The notes beneath the pieces were generated by a model that saw only the letters and a list, made by a program, of their open reading frames with translations, did not search any database and was not told the origin of the DNA. A DNA stretch of 64,000 bases, taken from positions 226,001-290,000 of the forward strand of contig OZ026554.1 of the NCBI GenBank assembly GCA_964020155.1, given 5' to 3'. The stretch is from Chondrilla cf. caribensis. Its lineage: Eukaryota; Porifera; Demospongiae; Chondrillida; Chondrillidae. The position numbers were made by a program, and so were the translations under genes. Each line of letters starts with the position of its first letter. Within the stretch, counting starts at the first letter, position 1. Shown here piece after piece: positions 28,825 to 40,847 of the stretch.

Positions 28825-29293
28825 GCAACTTGCTCAGTAAGTACATACCTAGGTTAGTACACACTCCTGGTTGTATACACTCCTGGTTAGTACACACTCC
28901 TGGTTAGCACACACTCCTGGTTAGTACACACTCCTGGTTGTATACACTCCTGGTTAGTACACACTCCTGGTTAGCACACACTCCTGGTTAGTACACACTC
29001 TTGGTTAGTACACACTCCTGGTTAGTACACACTCCTGGTTAGTACACACTCCTGGTTTGTACACACTCCCGATTAGTACACACTCCCGATTAGTACACAC
29101 TCCTGGTTAGCACACACTCCTGGTTAGTACACACTCTTGGTTAGTACACACTCCTGGTTAGTACACACTCCTGGTTAGTGAGTACACTTCTAGCTCATGT
29201 ACACTATGTCAACCAGTACTGATAGTAAGTACCCCTGATAAGAAGTACAGATTCAGTGTACCCTTCAAGGTACTTACAAAGCAAGTTTGACTG
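28825..29293. mobile_element. MITE-like element, copy 2, expanded by a 17-bp minisatellite
   Basis: Left end CAACTTGCTCAGTAAGTAC and right end GTACTTACAAAGCAAGTTTG match the ends of the element at 20077-20214. The subterminal CCCTTC(A/G)A(A/G)GTACTTAC also matches. Between them, 28850-29180 holds about 19 copies of the 17-bp unit TCCTGGTTAGTACACAC, related to the GGTTAGT motif in copy 1. The element has apparently grown by internal tandem duplication. Confidence 0.55.
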
Positions 29294-29294
29294 A

Positions 29295-30554
29295 AACACA
29301 CAAATCAGCCTCCACCATTGTCCCATGGGGAAAGCTGTTTGTTACATTACGAACCAGTTGTTGCTGAGATCACACTAGGCTGTATGCCAGAGTATGCAGA
29401 CGTATTGAAACCTTCTTAATGCACACACAACAGGAACTGTGTAGAGATTGGGCGAGTTGTAAAACTAGTCATAGGTGTTACGAAGCATTGCAATCCTGTG
29501 ACTGATCATCAAATGAATACTAAAAATGAAATTGTTGTCCTAGGAAACCTCAGGAGAGTACACCTTGGTGCAAACCGCCACCATTGGGCGCTAATGGTCC
29601 AGTAAGGAGTGCACATTCCCTTCACAGGGTCACAACACCTGCATAGAGGCATTAGTTCTAGAAATAACACACCCACTGCTGCAACCACTTATTGACAATA
29701 ACACACACATATATACATAATGACACATTTACCAATACACCCACTGACACCCCCTGTCACACCCACTGACACACCCCCTGTCACACCTCATCATCCACTA
29801 TTACTCTAAACTATTCACTTATAAAACAGCACATCCACCAAGATGCCAACTAACACACCAACAAACACACCCACTAACACACCAACTAACACACCAACAA
29901 ACACACCCACTAACACACCAACAAACACACCAACTAACACACCAACTAACACACCAGCTAACATACAAGTCAATCACACTATTCACTACATTGACACAAA
30001 CCGCTGGACCAAACTTCTGCTGCAGACAATTACAGAAACTGCACCATACTACTGTCCATATCCGACAAGGAGTCAAATTACCACGGCAACAGTTGCTGAT
30101 TGACTGCAGCTGCCAAAGTAAGGTATTTCCAGAACTATGCCACAAATGCCCGATTCAGACCAGGAGACAAGTTACCATGGCAAAGATAGCTAATAGAGTG
30201 CATCTGCTAGTTCATTTTGACAAATTATCACATTTGCTGTGAAGTAGCTCAGACCACCAACCCACCTCACACTTGACATCAAAGGTATCAAAGAGAGGTG
30301 GTATTTACAGATCCGCCGGTTGAAACCAAGGTAGGTAACTCAGTATGGAGTACTATAGTCAACACTGGAAGAGGTTGTTCACGGAGTAAAGCACCAAGGA
30401 ATCAGTGTGGGTGACAGTTTACAAATCATCACCATTGAAGGTGCCCATGGAGGGGCAATCATCCATGAAGTGATAAAACTCCGGGGATAAAAGGAGTTGG
30501 ATCTCTGCTCTGCTCAGAATTGCTTTGAAAGAGGAAAAAGGAAGTTTGGACAAG
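29295..30554. other. Gene-free stretch
   Basis: No exon with splice sites and a recognisable product found. It contains a CA/CT-rich minisatellite at about 29740-29960 (units like ACACACCAACTAACACACC). The rest looks like unique noncoding DNA, possibly including the promoter of the gene at 30555. Confidence 0.5.
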
Positions 30555-30653
30555 ATGTGTCAAGGAGGACAGTACCTGATGGCTGTGGTTCTGAGTCTAC
30601 TGCTAATGCAGACAGCACCCAGACCTCTGAACGATAATTGTGAGGAATATACA

Positions 30654-30730
<77 letters not shown>

Positions 30731-32462
30731 CATACGTGCATGCTCGTCTGCATTACAAGGGGAACATCCTGTTCACCACAGTAACTGTACTCCTGTCTGG
30801 CACCTCGCCCTCTGCAGCAGTGTCGAACAGCACATCCTCTAAAGCATCCCCCAGTTGGTTCCAAGTGACCTCCAGCGGTCCAGGATGTCTGGTCCCCGAA
30901 CTGGGGGAGACCGTCCAGCTCACCTGCACAGTGAAAGGAGCACTCCAATCGCAAATGACCATAACCTGGTACAGGGCAAATAATTGGTACAACTCCTGCT
31001 GTGCAGTGAAGGTGTTGAGCAGGTGCTTTGGACACTCGTGTGTGGAGATTGAGACCACGGCAGGAAGCGAGACCAACGTCACTATGAAAATTGTGGGCTA
31101 CAATGAAATCCACTCAGGAATCTACTTCTGTGTAGTAACAGATGCTCTGATCCCAGAGGCCAAGATAACATCCACACCAACTGAAATCAAGTCGAGAGAT
31201 AGTAAGTGGTAGCAGATTAGAAGTGGGTGTGGCTGTGAGAGGAAGTGGGTGTGGCTGTAAGAGGAAGTGGGTGTGGCTGTAAGAGGAAGTGGGTGTGGTT
31301 GTAAGAGAAAGTGGGTGTGGAAATAATCAAGTGGATGTGATACTAAAGTGGGTATGGCTGCAATAGATAAAGTGGGTGTGGTATTAAAGTGGGTGTGGCT
31401 GTAAATAAGGTAATGAGCATGTCCTTCATAGCAGGGAGTGGCTTCTTGAAAGATTGTGTGAGAAGTGGAATCATTATTATAGAGAAGGATGGGAGGGATA
31501 GTATGGGTGTATGCGATTCATGTGATGTGGAAAACCATCTTAAAGTATTCACTTCTTTGCTGCAGGTCCTTCGCTGGTCTCCCTGACTCAGTGTAACGAC
31601 ACCACCACTTGCCCTTATCCTCTAAAGTCAGTTCCTCAATTCAGTCCCGCTGACATCTGCACACCCTATCACCCCAGCTGTATGCCACCAGCTCTGTCTG
31701 ACATCAATCTGTATGTCACATCGGGGACCACAACAGCCGTGTTCTCGCTGCAGTGGAAGACCAGCATACGTGAGTGCACGGGGTACCTGTGGACATACCG
31801 GATATGTCCCTTCAACACGGCCAACGTCCCATCTCACTACTCCATGAATACCAACGTCAAAGACATAACCTGTGGAAGCCAGGGGGTATCGGGTGTTCTG
31901 AACAGAAGCACAAAAACCATCAAACAGCACAACGCCAAACAGGGATGGTACTACATCATGCAGGTTAGGAGGGTGGCTACGTCAGAAGTCGAGGGAAAAC
32001 CCCTTGAAGCCACATTCACCTCGGCACCTCTCTATGTGGGAAAATACGGTGAGTGTTAGTAGTGTGTACACTAATGTTTAATCATAGGGAGACACCACGG
32101 AGTTTACAGTTACACTGCCCCTCTCTACACTCCTCCCCTCAGTTCCAGCATCAATAACAGCAGCACCGAGTGAGATAACGGTTGGTCGTCCGGGTCTCCT
32201 AGTCAAACTGTGGTGTAACGTAACGGGGGAACCCCAGCCAGAGGTGTTCTTTCTAAAGGTACTGAACAGCGACTCCAGCATACCGAATCCCGCGGGGGGG
32301 AAAGCTCCCCCTGCGGGATCAACAACCACACTGCACTCTCAATACATATACGCAGGTGAAAACGCCACCTACATGTGTGCGGCTAGGAATACAATTATTG
32401 CAAAAGATCGAGGATATCTAAATGGTGGTGATTTCGCTTGGATCCAAGTGCGGAGAGTGTGA
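30555..32462 (+). CDS. Secreted Ig-FN3-Ig protein resembling a receptor ectodomain
   Basis: Four exons, phases closing, 429 residues: 30555-30657, 30818-31201, 31566-32048, 32143-32462. It begins with a signal peptide (MAVVLSLLLMQTAP core). Residues about 35-160 form an Ig domain with LTCTVKG, ITWYR and IHSGIYFCVV. Residues 163-323 form a Cys-rich FN3-like module (FSLQWKTSIRECTGYLWTYR). Residues 325-429 form a second Ig domain with VKLWCNVTGEPQPEVFF and ATYMCAAR, then WIQVRRV and a stop. There is no transmembrane segment or kinase. The Ig-FN3-Ig order and phase-1 exon joins are the same as in the ectodomain of the receptor kinase starting at 40848, so a soluble paralogue or decoy is likely. 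A membrane-bound splice form using unseen downstream exons cannot be excluded. Not assigned to a named family. Confidence 0.78.
30658..30728. repeat. (TG)n tract starting at the splice donor
   Basis: About 35 TG copies that begin exactly at the donor of the exon 30555-30657, so the donor reads GTGTGTGTG. Confidence 0.95.
31205..31400. repeat. 22-bp minisatellite next to a donor
   Basis: Units of GAGGAAGTGGGTGTGGCTGT and decayed forms fill the intron 31202-31565 from a few bases after its donor GTAAGTGG, which resembles the unit itself. Confidence 0.88.
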
Positions 32463-33094
32463 TAACATGAGCAAGGTGAGGCTTTGCAACTTGTAGACAC
32501 ACTGACACACACACACACACACACACACACTGTAGCCAAGGGCTACTTATGACCACCAATATGTATACACAATGCAATGCTATGTTGGTTTTGGCAAAAG
32601 TTCAAAAGGCAAAGGTTTGTGTAGTTTACATATTCACCTTGTGCTACGTGGGAGGGGAACATGGTTGATATGTTCGATCTGTTATTCAGTCTCGTTCAAC
32701 TTGCTTTCGCCTATTCACTCAAAGTGTTCAATAACATGATTTTGACCATATTTGGGAAATATAAACACACAGCCTGTTTCAAAGATAACCAGCTGATATA
32801 GAAGACTCAACCACAATGCCACAAATTCTTAAGAGGTAGCCATGTTGGGTTGCTACGGAAACCATTTCACATGTATCCAACTTTCAATTTGTACAGGTTC
32901 AAACAGTGACGTGTTAGCTCTGTGGAATCATTCTCGATTTTATCGTACTTTTATTCAATGTTCCACATTTCAAATGTGTCTTCTCATAGTAACACAAACA
33001 ATTTCTTTTCCTCTATTTGTTGATTGTACAATTGACTTCATCAATCATAAAGTCAAGGTGTAAATTGTAAGATATGATGATTGAAAATACATTC

Positions 33095-33290
33095 AAGAAT
33101 ATACAAAATATATATCAGAATATACAAAGCTATAGCAGAATATACAATAGTATGCTAGAATATACAATAGTATGCTAGAATATACAATATTATACTAGAA
33201 TATACAAAGCTATAGCAGCATATACAATATTATGCTAGAATATACATGGTTTCACTATAAAATACAAAAATATACTAGATCATACTAGCA
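33095..33290. repeat. About 20-bp A/T-rich minisatellite
   Basis: Tandem TATACAATATTATGCTAGAA-like units with variation, in the gene-free region after the secreted Ig protein. Confidence 0.85.
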
Positions 33291-33412
33291 GAGTGTGTCA
33301 CTCATTATGCATAATGTAGACAGAGACTGTTACAGCTGCCACATTGTCTGGTATACAAAGGATACTGCTGAGAGGTGAGCATCTCACCAGCTCTGGCCAA
33401 CGACAGTTTATA

Positions 33413-33957
33413 CCTACAGTGCGACCTGTCCAAAGAGACCACCCAAGGGACCAAGAAAATGTGGTCTCTGCGAGTGTTTAATTTTCACTAGCAATAGACA
33501 TGTAGTGGAGGTCGCTTACATGCAGAGGGTATACCATGGTAACATACACTAACGATATGGTAGTCAGGACTGGTTTTCCAACCCATAGGTGCGGTAAACC
33601 CTGTCGATAAAGACCACCCGGGGGACCAAGAAAATGTGGCCTCTGTAGACAGGCGGTCTCTGTAGACAGGTGGCCTCTGTAGACAGGTGGCCTCTGTAGA
33701 CAGGTGGCCTCTGTAGGCAGGTGGTCTTTGTAGACAGGTGGCCTCTGTAGACAGGTGGCCTCTGTAGGCAGGTGGTCTTTGTAGACAGGTGGTCTTTGTA
33801 GACAGGTGGTCTCTGTAGACAGGTGGTCTTTGTAGACAGGTGGTCTCTGTAGACAGGTGGTCTTCATATAGAGGTGTATCGGTGTAGTTGAGATTATGTA
33901 CTGGATAGTTCAGGAATGGTCACCTACGTAGGGCAGGTGAACAGGTTCGACTGTAGT
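33413..33957. mobile_element. MITE-like element with internal 17-bp minisatellite
   Basis: Left end CTACAGTGCGACCTGTCC and the complement of the right end CTACAGTCGAACCTGTTC form inverted termini. A second copy of the subterminal block (ACCCTGTCGATAAAGACC, then ACCAAGAAAATGTGG) lies at 33597. From 33650 to 33870 there are about 13 copies of the 17-bp unit TAGACAGGTGGTCTTTG. No coding sequence. Classification as a nonautonomous DNA transposon is inference. Confidence 0.5.
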
Positions 33958-34544
33958 TACAACAGTACACTCCGCACTGTGAATGTAAGACAACTTGTTT
34001 GGAATTGACATCACATGGCATCCCCCGCCCCCTCTCTACCACATCGAGTCAGATTACCAAATATCATACCATAAGCTGCTGGATTACAGGGTGTTGGGTC
34101 ATAGGTCGTCGATTGTGGGAAGTAAACATGGTTACAGGCTCTTCACATAGCAACTGCTGGAATTCCCAAATGTAAGCGTATCGCACCAACCTCACTGGAC
34201 ACCTTGTATTACATCTGCTATCTACCCATGCTCCCTTTAGGGGAACAAACTAATGACACGGGTCAGATATTTGATCACAGGCTTGTCTGCCCAATTACAT
34301 GACCGCTCAATAGGTAGGTCAAGACGACCTACATGTTGGCATATTGCTTCCATGGTGGTAGATCACTCGCATGTTAGCATCTTGTTCACATGTTAGCATC
34401 TCATTCATATGTCAGTATATCACTCACATGTCGGTATATCATTTGCATATTAGCATCTTGTTCACATGTCGGTATATTGGATTGGATTGGATTGGACAGC
34501 TTATTTATTCAGGGGAAGCCTTTAGCCAATGACTACTACACTAG

Positions 34545-34785
34545 GCACCCAGTATACCACCCTGTATACCACCCTGTATACCACCCTGTATACTACCCTG
34601 TATACCACCCTGTATACCACCCTGTATACTACCCTGTATACCACCCTGTATACCACCCTGTATACTACCCTGTATACCACCCTGTATACCACCCTGTATA
34701 CCACCCTGTATACCACCCTGTATACCACCCTGTATACCACCCTGTATACCACCCTGTATACCACCCTGTATACCACCCTGTATAT
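34545..34785. repeat. 12-bp minisatellite
   Basis: About 20 copies of ACCCTGTATACC with T/C variants. A 12-bp period keeps frames open on both strands, giving false Tyr-Pro-Val repeat proteins. Confidence 0.95.
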
Positions 34786-34799
34786 CATTGACATGTCGG

Positions 34800-34977
34800 T
34801 ACAGAAATTCTCATTAATCTGCCATAATTCGTTATCAAAGAATATGGTGGATTAATGAGTTTGACAGATTAACTGGATATTCATTAGTACTTGTACATTA
34901 TATTGGTACTGGGAAATTGTGGCAGGTTAAAAGGTTTGACAGATAAGGTAACGGTGGATTAAGGAGAGTTCAACTGT
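34800..34977. mobile_element. MITE-like element with TTAAT(C)-type termini
   Basis: Left end CAGAAATTCTCATTAATCTG and the complement of the right end CAGTTGAACTCTCCTTAATC are related inverted termini around 130 bp of A/T-rich DNA. A related fragment lies in PDCD5 intron 3 (22650-22736). Confidence 0.45.
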
Positions 34978-35105
34978 ATATCATTCGCATGTTAGCATAT
35001 TATTCGCATGTTAGCATATCACTTGCATGTTAGCATATCACTTGCATGTTAGCATATCACTTGCATGTTAGCATATCACTTGCATGTCGGTACATCACTT
35101 ACACC
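34978..35105. repeat. 19-bp minisatellite
   Basis: Units ATCACTTGCATGTTAGCAT in tandem. Sparser copies of the same motif (CATGTTAGCAT) occur upstream at 34330-34480, interrupted by the 12-bp array and the MITE-like element. Confidence 0.88.
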
Positions 35106-35109
35106 TCAT

Positions 35110-36340
35110 TACCTTGCAGAGGTGTTCGTTGAAGGGAGGAGCCAGCATGCACTGGTTAACACTATCACTCCCTGAGGTCAGAAATGCAACCACAGACCAG
35201 TAGTGGTCAGAGATGTTTATGAGACACTAGACAAACATTTAACAAGGTGTTGTAGACTAATTGTAGGTAACCAGCAGCAGTAGCAACACAAATGAACTGC
35301 AAAAGCAGTGAAGGTGTTGCTAATCCTGCTGGATGTTATGTTGGCCTATCAGTTTGTTTCACTATGAGACACCTCATGGACCCTTGGTAACCCAGTGTTC
35401 CAGTAAACACACTATACAAAGAGTTCTATCTACACACAATAGGACATACACACTACACACACATACATATAATATTATACATATTTATATTATACATATA
35501 TACATATTATACATATAATTTTAATATTATATATGGATATGTATGTACATTGACTACACACCATAACCTGCGAAATGAGGACACTCAGGGTGATGGGTAC
35601 TGTTCTATGCAGTCAGTGTCCTCTCCATTGTGGACCCATTGAGAGCAGGATGTCTCAGTCACAAAGACACTGCAATGTCTACACTTACACCACAACACCA
35701 CCACAAGGGGAAACATAGCCACAACATATCATCAACCATCCATCCATGGCTGGTGAGCCATGTCTTCCAGTTTCAGATGTCTCCATTCAGTACTCCTTGC
35801 AGGCTCCCTCCCACACACTACAAAACATGCGACCCAGAGAGGGTTACCACAACCCATTACCACACAAGGTCAGCCATTACAATCTGGACAGCCCGGGTGC
35901 GAACTCTTTTAATCGTCTGAAGGACTTGCTTTTGGTCAAAATGCCAATTGCACCCGAGCAATAGTACAGTCATTAAGAAGCAATCTATGAATCTAATCGT
36001 TTTCACCTCACCAGTTAGCACCATAATTGAGAGGATATAATTCCTCGTCGTCACACAATTACGAGAATTACTAATATTCAGCGAAGGCGTGAGTGGGTCA
36101 ACACAAGTTGATGGCAAACATTCACAGAGGATTAAGTGATAAAAAGTAAATTACTTGCAAAGACTTGAAAGAAGTCCGAAATGTTTGAGGACCTTTGGTA
36201 ATGAATTCCTTCAATGAAATGTTCAGATGGAAGTCGTAGATCTTTCTAGATTGGTTAGCTCAAAGTACACAAATAAAATTCTTTAAAATGATTGTAATCA
36301 CAAGGGTTATCACCTTATTGCCATAATCAAGATGTTAGCT
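35110..36340. other. Gene-free stretch
   Basis: No convincing exon. A short A/T-rich TATACATA tract lies near 35480-35540. A minus-strand frame of 86 codons at 35857-36117 has no recognisable motif or flanking splice signals. Confidence 0.4.
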
Positions 36341-36364
36341 ATGAGGTCACATGCAATACAATAC

Positions 36365-36712
36365 CACCACCACCACGGGATGTAGCAATACCACTACTGG
36401 ATGTAGCAATACCACTACTGGTTGTAGCAATACCATTACTGGATGTAGCAATACCACCACTGGATGTAGCAATACCACCACTGGATGTAGCAATACCACC
36501 ACTGGATGTAGCAATACCACTACTGGATGTAGCAATACCACTACTGGTTGTAGCAATACCATTACTGGATGTAGCAATACCATTACTGGATGTAGCAATA
36601 CCATTACTGGATGTAGCAATACCACTACCGGATGTAGCAATACCACTACCGGATGTAGCAATACCACTAATGGATGTAGCAATACCACTACTGGATGTAG
36701 CAATACCAGTGA
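36365..36712. repeat. 21-bp minisatellite
   Basis: About 16 copies of GGATGTAGCAATACCACTAC with minor variants. Multiple-of-3 period; open on both strands and spurious as protein. Confidence 0.95.
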
Positions 36713-36819
36713 TGATGAGCCAGTGATGATGAGCCATTAGTTATCAACCCAAACAGGGTATTCATCTACAAATTCTGAAATGGACATAAAACACACTTTA
36801 GGATTACTAGAATGAAGGT

Positions 36820-37113
36820 TTAGTCTTGTTCATAGTCAGTGGGTTCTGTTGAAGTTCCTCCTTCGTACTTGTTCTTCAAGATCTCAAACCACTTCATGAA
36901 GTACCATAATAAGGCATACACCACAACTGCAATAAGGATACCCATGAACACCACTGCGAAGAGCACCAGAGCAATGGCACTATCACGGGTGGCAGGAGCC
37001 AGTCTACCGGCATAGACTGCAGTGGCAATGAATGCAGGGAGTACACACAATGCTGTTATTCCGTGAATTGAGCATCCACTACCATCACTTGCAATGGCAC
37101 ATTATTATTAACT
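36820..37113 (-). CDS. Orphan membrane-protein exon, C-terminal
   Basis: On the minus strand an open frame runs from about 37113 to a stop at 36820-36822. It has two hydrophobic segments, ITALCVLPAFIATAVYAG and a long SAIALVLFAVVFMGILIAVV continuing to ALLWYFM, then a charged tail KWFEILKNKYEGG and an acidic end TDYEQD. The codon pattern and coherent membrane topology suggest a real last exon, 3' part of a multi-exon minus-strand gene. I found no reliable start codon or upstream exon. Family not recognised. It may also be a pseudogene fragment. Confidence 0.4.
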
Positions 37114-37639
37114 TTGAATCAGCTATGACATTTCTTATTCAACCGGAGTCCACCTATAAACAACATATAAACAACACGGCCAATGAACCGACAACAAGGT
37201 GAGAAAGTGGATTGTATTACCTGTAGTGCAACCACAGGTTGACACATCCCTGCCCATAAACCCCATGGGAACACAGCTTATCTGAGTACAGTGCTGCTAT
37301 CACATAATGATATTCATTACTTTGAATCCCCAAAAACGATGGTTAATTTAGTACACAAGGAAGGGTATTTGTATAATATTCTAATTTTATTTAAAATGCT
37401 ATTGCTTGTTGTCACTGGCAACCACATGGTAATACTATCCACAAGGTGAGTGAATTAATTAAAACCAACCAAACATCCACACTGCGGTTGCATCGGCACA
37501 CCCCCTCCCCTCTCTGGTGGAGCCAGCCTCACCTAAGAGACCACATGTGGTACCAGTCCAAGTGGTCCCAGTGGGAGCTAGTCCTGACATTATTGCCATG
37601 TTGAAGGTGCATACGGAATGCAGTACAAGAATCCTGGGA

Positions 37640-38045
37640 CATGGAGGTAGTGGTCCTACTACTGAGGTGGTCCTATTACTGAGCTAGCCCCATTACTGAG
37701 CCAGCCCCATTACTGAGGTGGTCTTACCATAGACACTCTAAACTAACGTCCTACTACTGAGGTGGTTGTATTACTGAGCTAGCCCCATTACTGAGCTAGC
37801 CCCATTACTGAGATGGTCCCGTTACTGAGCTAGCCCCATTACTGAGCTAGCCCCATTACTGAGGTGGTTGTATTACTGAGCTAGCCCCATTACTGAGCTA
37901 GCCCCATTACTGAGATGGTCCCGTTACTGAGCTAGCCCCATTACTGAGCTAGCCCCATTACTGAGATGGTCCCGTTACTGAGCTAGCCCCATTACTGAGA
38001 TGGTCCTATTACTGAGATGGTCCTATTACTGAGGTGGACCTCTAG
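37640..38045. repeat. 18-bp minisatellite
   Basis: Many copies of CATTACTGAGCTAGCCCC alternating with TACTGAGATGGTCC(C/T) and TACTGAGGTGGT forms, arranged in a partial higher-order pattern. Confidence 0.9.
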
Positions 38046-38357
38046 TGTGTTCTAACGTGCTAGAAATTGGTTCCCTCTCAGCTGCGGTGTGGGTGGGAAT
38101 GTAGGGTACAAGTGAGTTGACTGTCACCAAAACATCTGTTATGTCAGGACCAATGTCACACACAGTTAGTTCTCCAGTACTCTCTCATACTATGTACATG
38201 GAGATACTGACCAATGGATGGTTTGTAGTGACATGATTTTTGTGTCTACAACTAATGGAGCATCTAAAATATATCGTGTGTGTCTGGATGCAGATTTGAA
38301 ATATACTGACAGCATGTGTACACATGTACACACAGATATACAAATACACCACACCAT

Positions 38358-38400
<43 letters not shown>

Positions 38401-38929
38401 GCAGCAGTTACCCCTCCTCCTCCTTGGCTTCCCACTTGAAAGCGCAAACAGTCCCTCCACCCACCTCCACTACTTCTCCCTCAACACATGCGCAGAGGAG
38501 TCTGTTGAGGTAAGCAGAACATCACCCTGACCGCCCACACACATCATATCATTAAATTCCATTGCTACTCAAACAAAACAGCATAACTGTTACTCAAAGT
38601 GCACCAGCCAAAAGTATAACATTTCAAATAATTTTCTTTACTTTGAATACATTACAAAGTACTTCCTGCACTGTATTCACACACAAACACTACCCACGTG
38701 TCTACACACGGCATAGTTCCAGCACTATCTCGATCATGTGGAGAGATTGTGGGTGTCCTCGTGGGTTCAGTACAAATTACTGTATTGCTTTACAACATTA
38801 GATTATGTGGTAATTTCACTCTTGTTGGACACACACAGGAATATAGCATACACTCAGTGGCAAAGACAAGATTAGGGAAAGGGTACACGTCCCACACACT
38901 AAGACCTGTATAGAGTCCTAGTACTGTAT

Positions 38930-39075
38930 TGCTTGAAGCTCACTAAGACCTGTACAGAGTCCTAGTACTGTATTGCTTGAAGCTCACTAAGACCTGTACA
39001 GAGTCCTAGTACTGTATTGCTTGAAGCTCACTAAGACCTGTATAGAGTCCTAGTACTGTATTGCTTGAAGCTCAC
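38930..39075. repeat. 44-bp repeat, four copies
   Basis: Three to four nearly identical copies of a 44-bp unit containing CACTAAGACCTGTA and AGTCCTAGTACTGTATTGCT in tandem. Confidence 0.92.
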
Positions 39076-39184
39076 ACAGCAACATTCCTTCTAGAATCTC
39101 ATTCATGTGCATGTGTCATTCCACAGACATGGTCAAAACACATGGTCTGCTGTATTTATCTGTACACACACAACACAACATACA

Positions 39185-39743
<559 letters not shown>

Positions 39744-40699
39744 TATAAAGGGGTCTTCCAAACTAACATCTGAAGGAATTGGAAACATAGCAGTATAGTA
39801 TAGTTATGTAGTGCCTCTGGAGTGAAATACTAAAAAACACTCCATGATGTGGGGAACATTGAACTCCTATCATAAAACATGCAGAGAGTAGCTATTCCTT
39901 CTCATGAACACAACCACTAGGACTCCAGTCCAAAGCCTGGGATGACATCCGCTCTGAAGGTATCCCAGACCTGACCTGCTTCGTATCAAGTTTCATGCAT
40001 CAATATCAAGTGTGGCAACAACATTAAAAACGAACACGGTTACACCATAGATACTCTCCACTACACAACCACAGACATTCACCCAGCAAGGTCGAGTGAT
40101 CTGTTCGGATGTCAGAGAAAATAGTGTCATCAATAATACATTAAATTCCAAAAATAAACAGTACATCCAAACGTGACTCGTTGCGCAATTTTCCATCTAA
40201 TTGCGCAATGTCAGACGTCTACAGGGTTGGCCTCTAAAGACAGCATTGGCCAGACATACCCTAACACATCACAAGAAGTCTCATTTGGAGATTGACAGCA
40301 AGCACGATATTTTATCAACTATAACTTGATAACAGGGGTTAAAAATGAGAGCAGCCGATTAAACGTTATGAAGTACCTTCACCCAGATCTTCGTTGAGTG
40401 TCTATTCGTCCAACCCTTGCTTGGAGAACCTCGTTCCTCGGCACGCTATGCTTCGTCCCTCAAAATGGCGGCGTGTATATATTTATACACGATATATTAC
40501 TATGTTACTATACTAATTATTTGTACTTCTGGCTGCAGTGATAGTGATAATGATATTCATACACACAGGCCACCGTAGGAATATTCATGGTTCATGGGCG
40601 GGGACAGGCTGCGTAAAAATGCGTCTCCATCCACGGTGGTCAAACTAGCGATCTTCGAAGGGAATCGTTTGTATCAAAGCGAAGTCCTGAATTGCTGCT

Positions 40700-40847
40700 A
40701 TCGCGAGAGGAGTGTCTCAGCGGTCTAAGAGTCTCATCGGTCTTGTAAGTTTGTTCGGCTGTCAAGAAGCCGTACGGTCCTCACAAGTCATTGTAGCGGC
40801 GCTCACGTATCGCTTCCTTTTGTCATTACAGAACCACTCGGAGGTTG
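40700..40847 (+). promoter_or_regulatory. 5' leader of the Frizzled-domain kinase with a UTR intron
   Basis: A good donor (CTT|GTAAGT, 40745) and acceptor (CATTACAG, 40831) bracket an 86-bp intron 17 bp before the start codon at 40848. This suggests a noncoding first exon upstream. Inferred from splice signals only. Confidence 0.4.

Noticed and set aside
28850..29180. Regular 17-bp repeats considered as a CRISPR-like array
   Set aside because: No spacers between the repeats, a eukaryotic genome, and terminal inverted repeats that fit a transposon.
35857..36117. Minus-strand 86-codon frame
   Set aside because: No recognisable motif, no flanking splice signals, position between repeats.
40464..40570. 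ATGGCGGCG start with a hydrophobic 36-codon frame
   Set aside because: Resembles a signal-peptide exon but ends in a stop and has no convincing donor linking it to any downstream gene.
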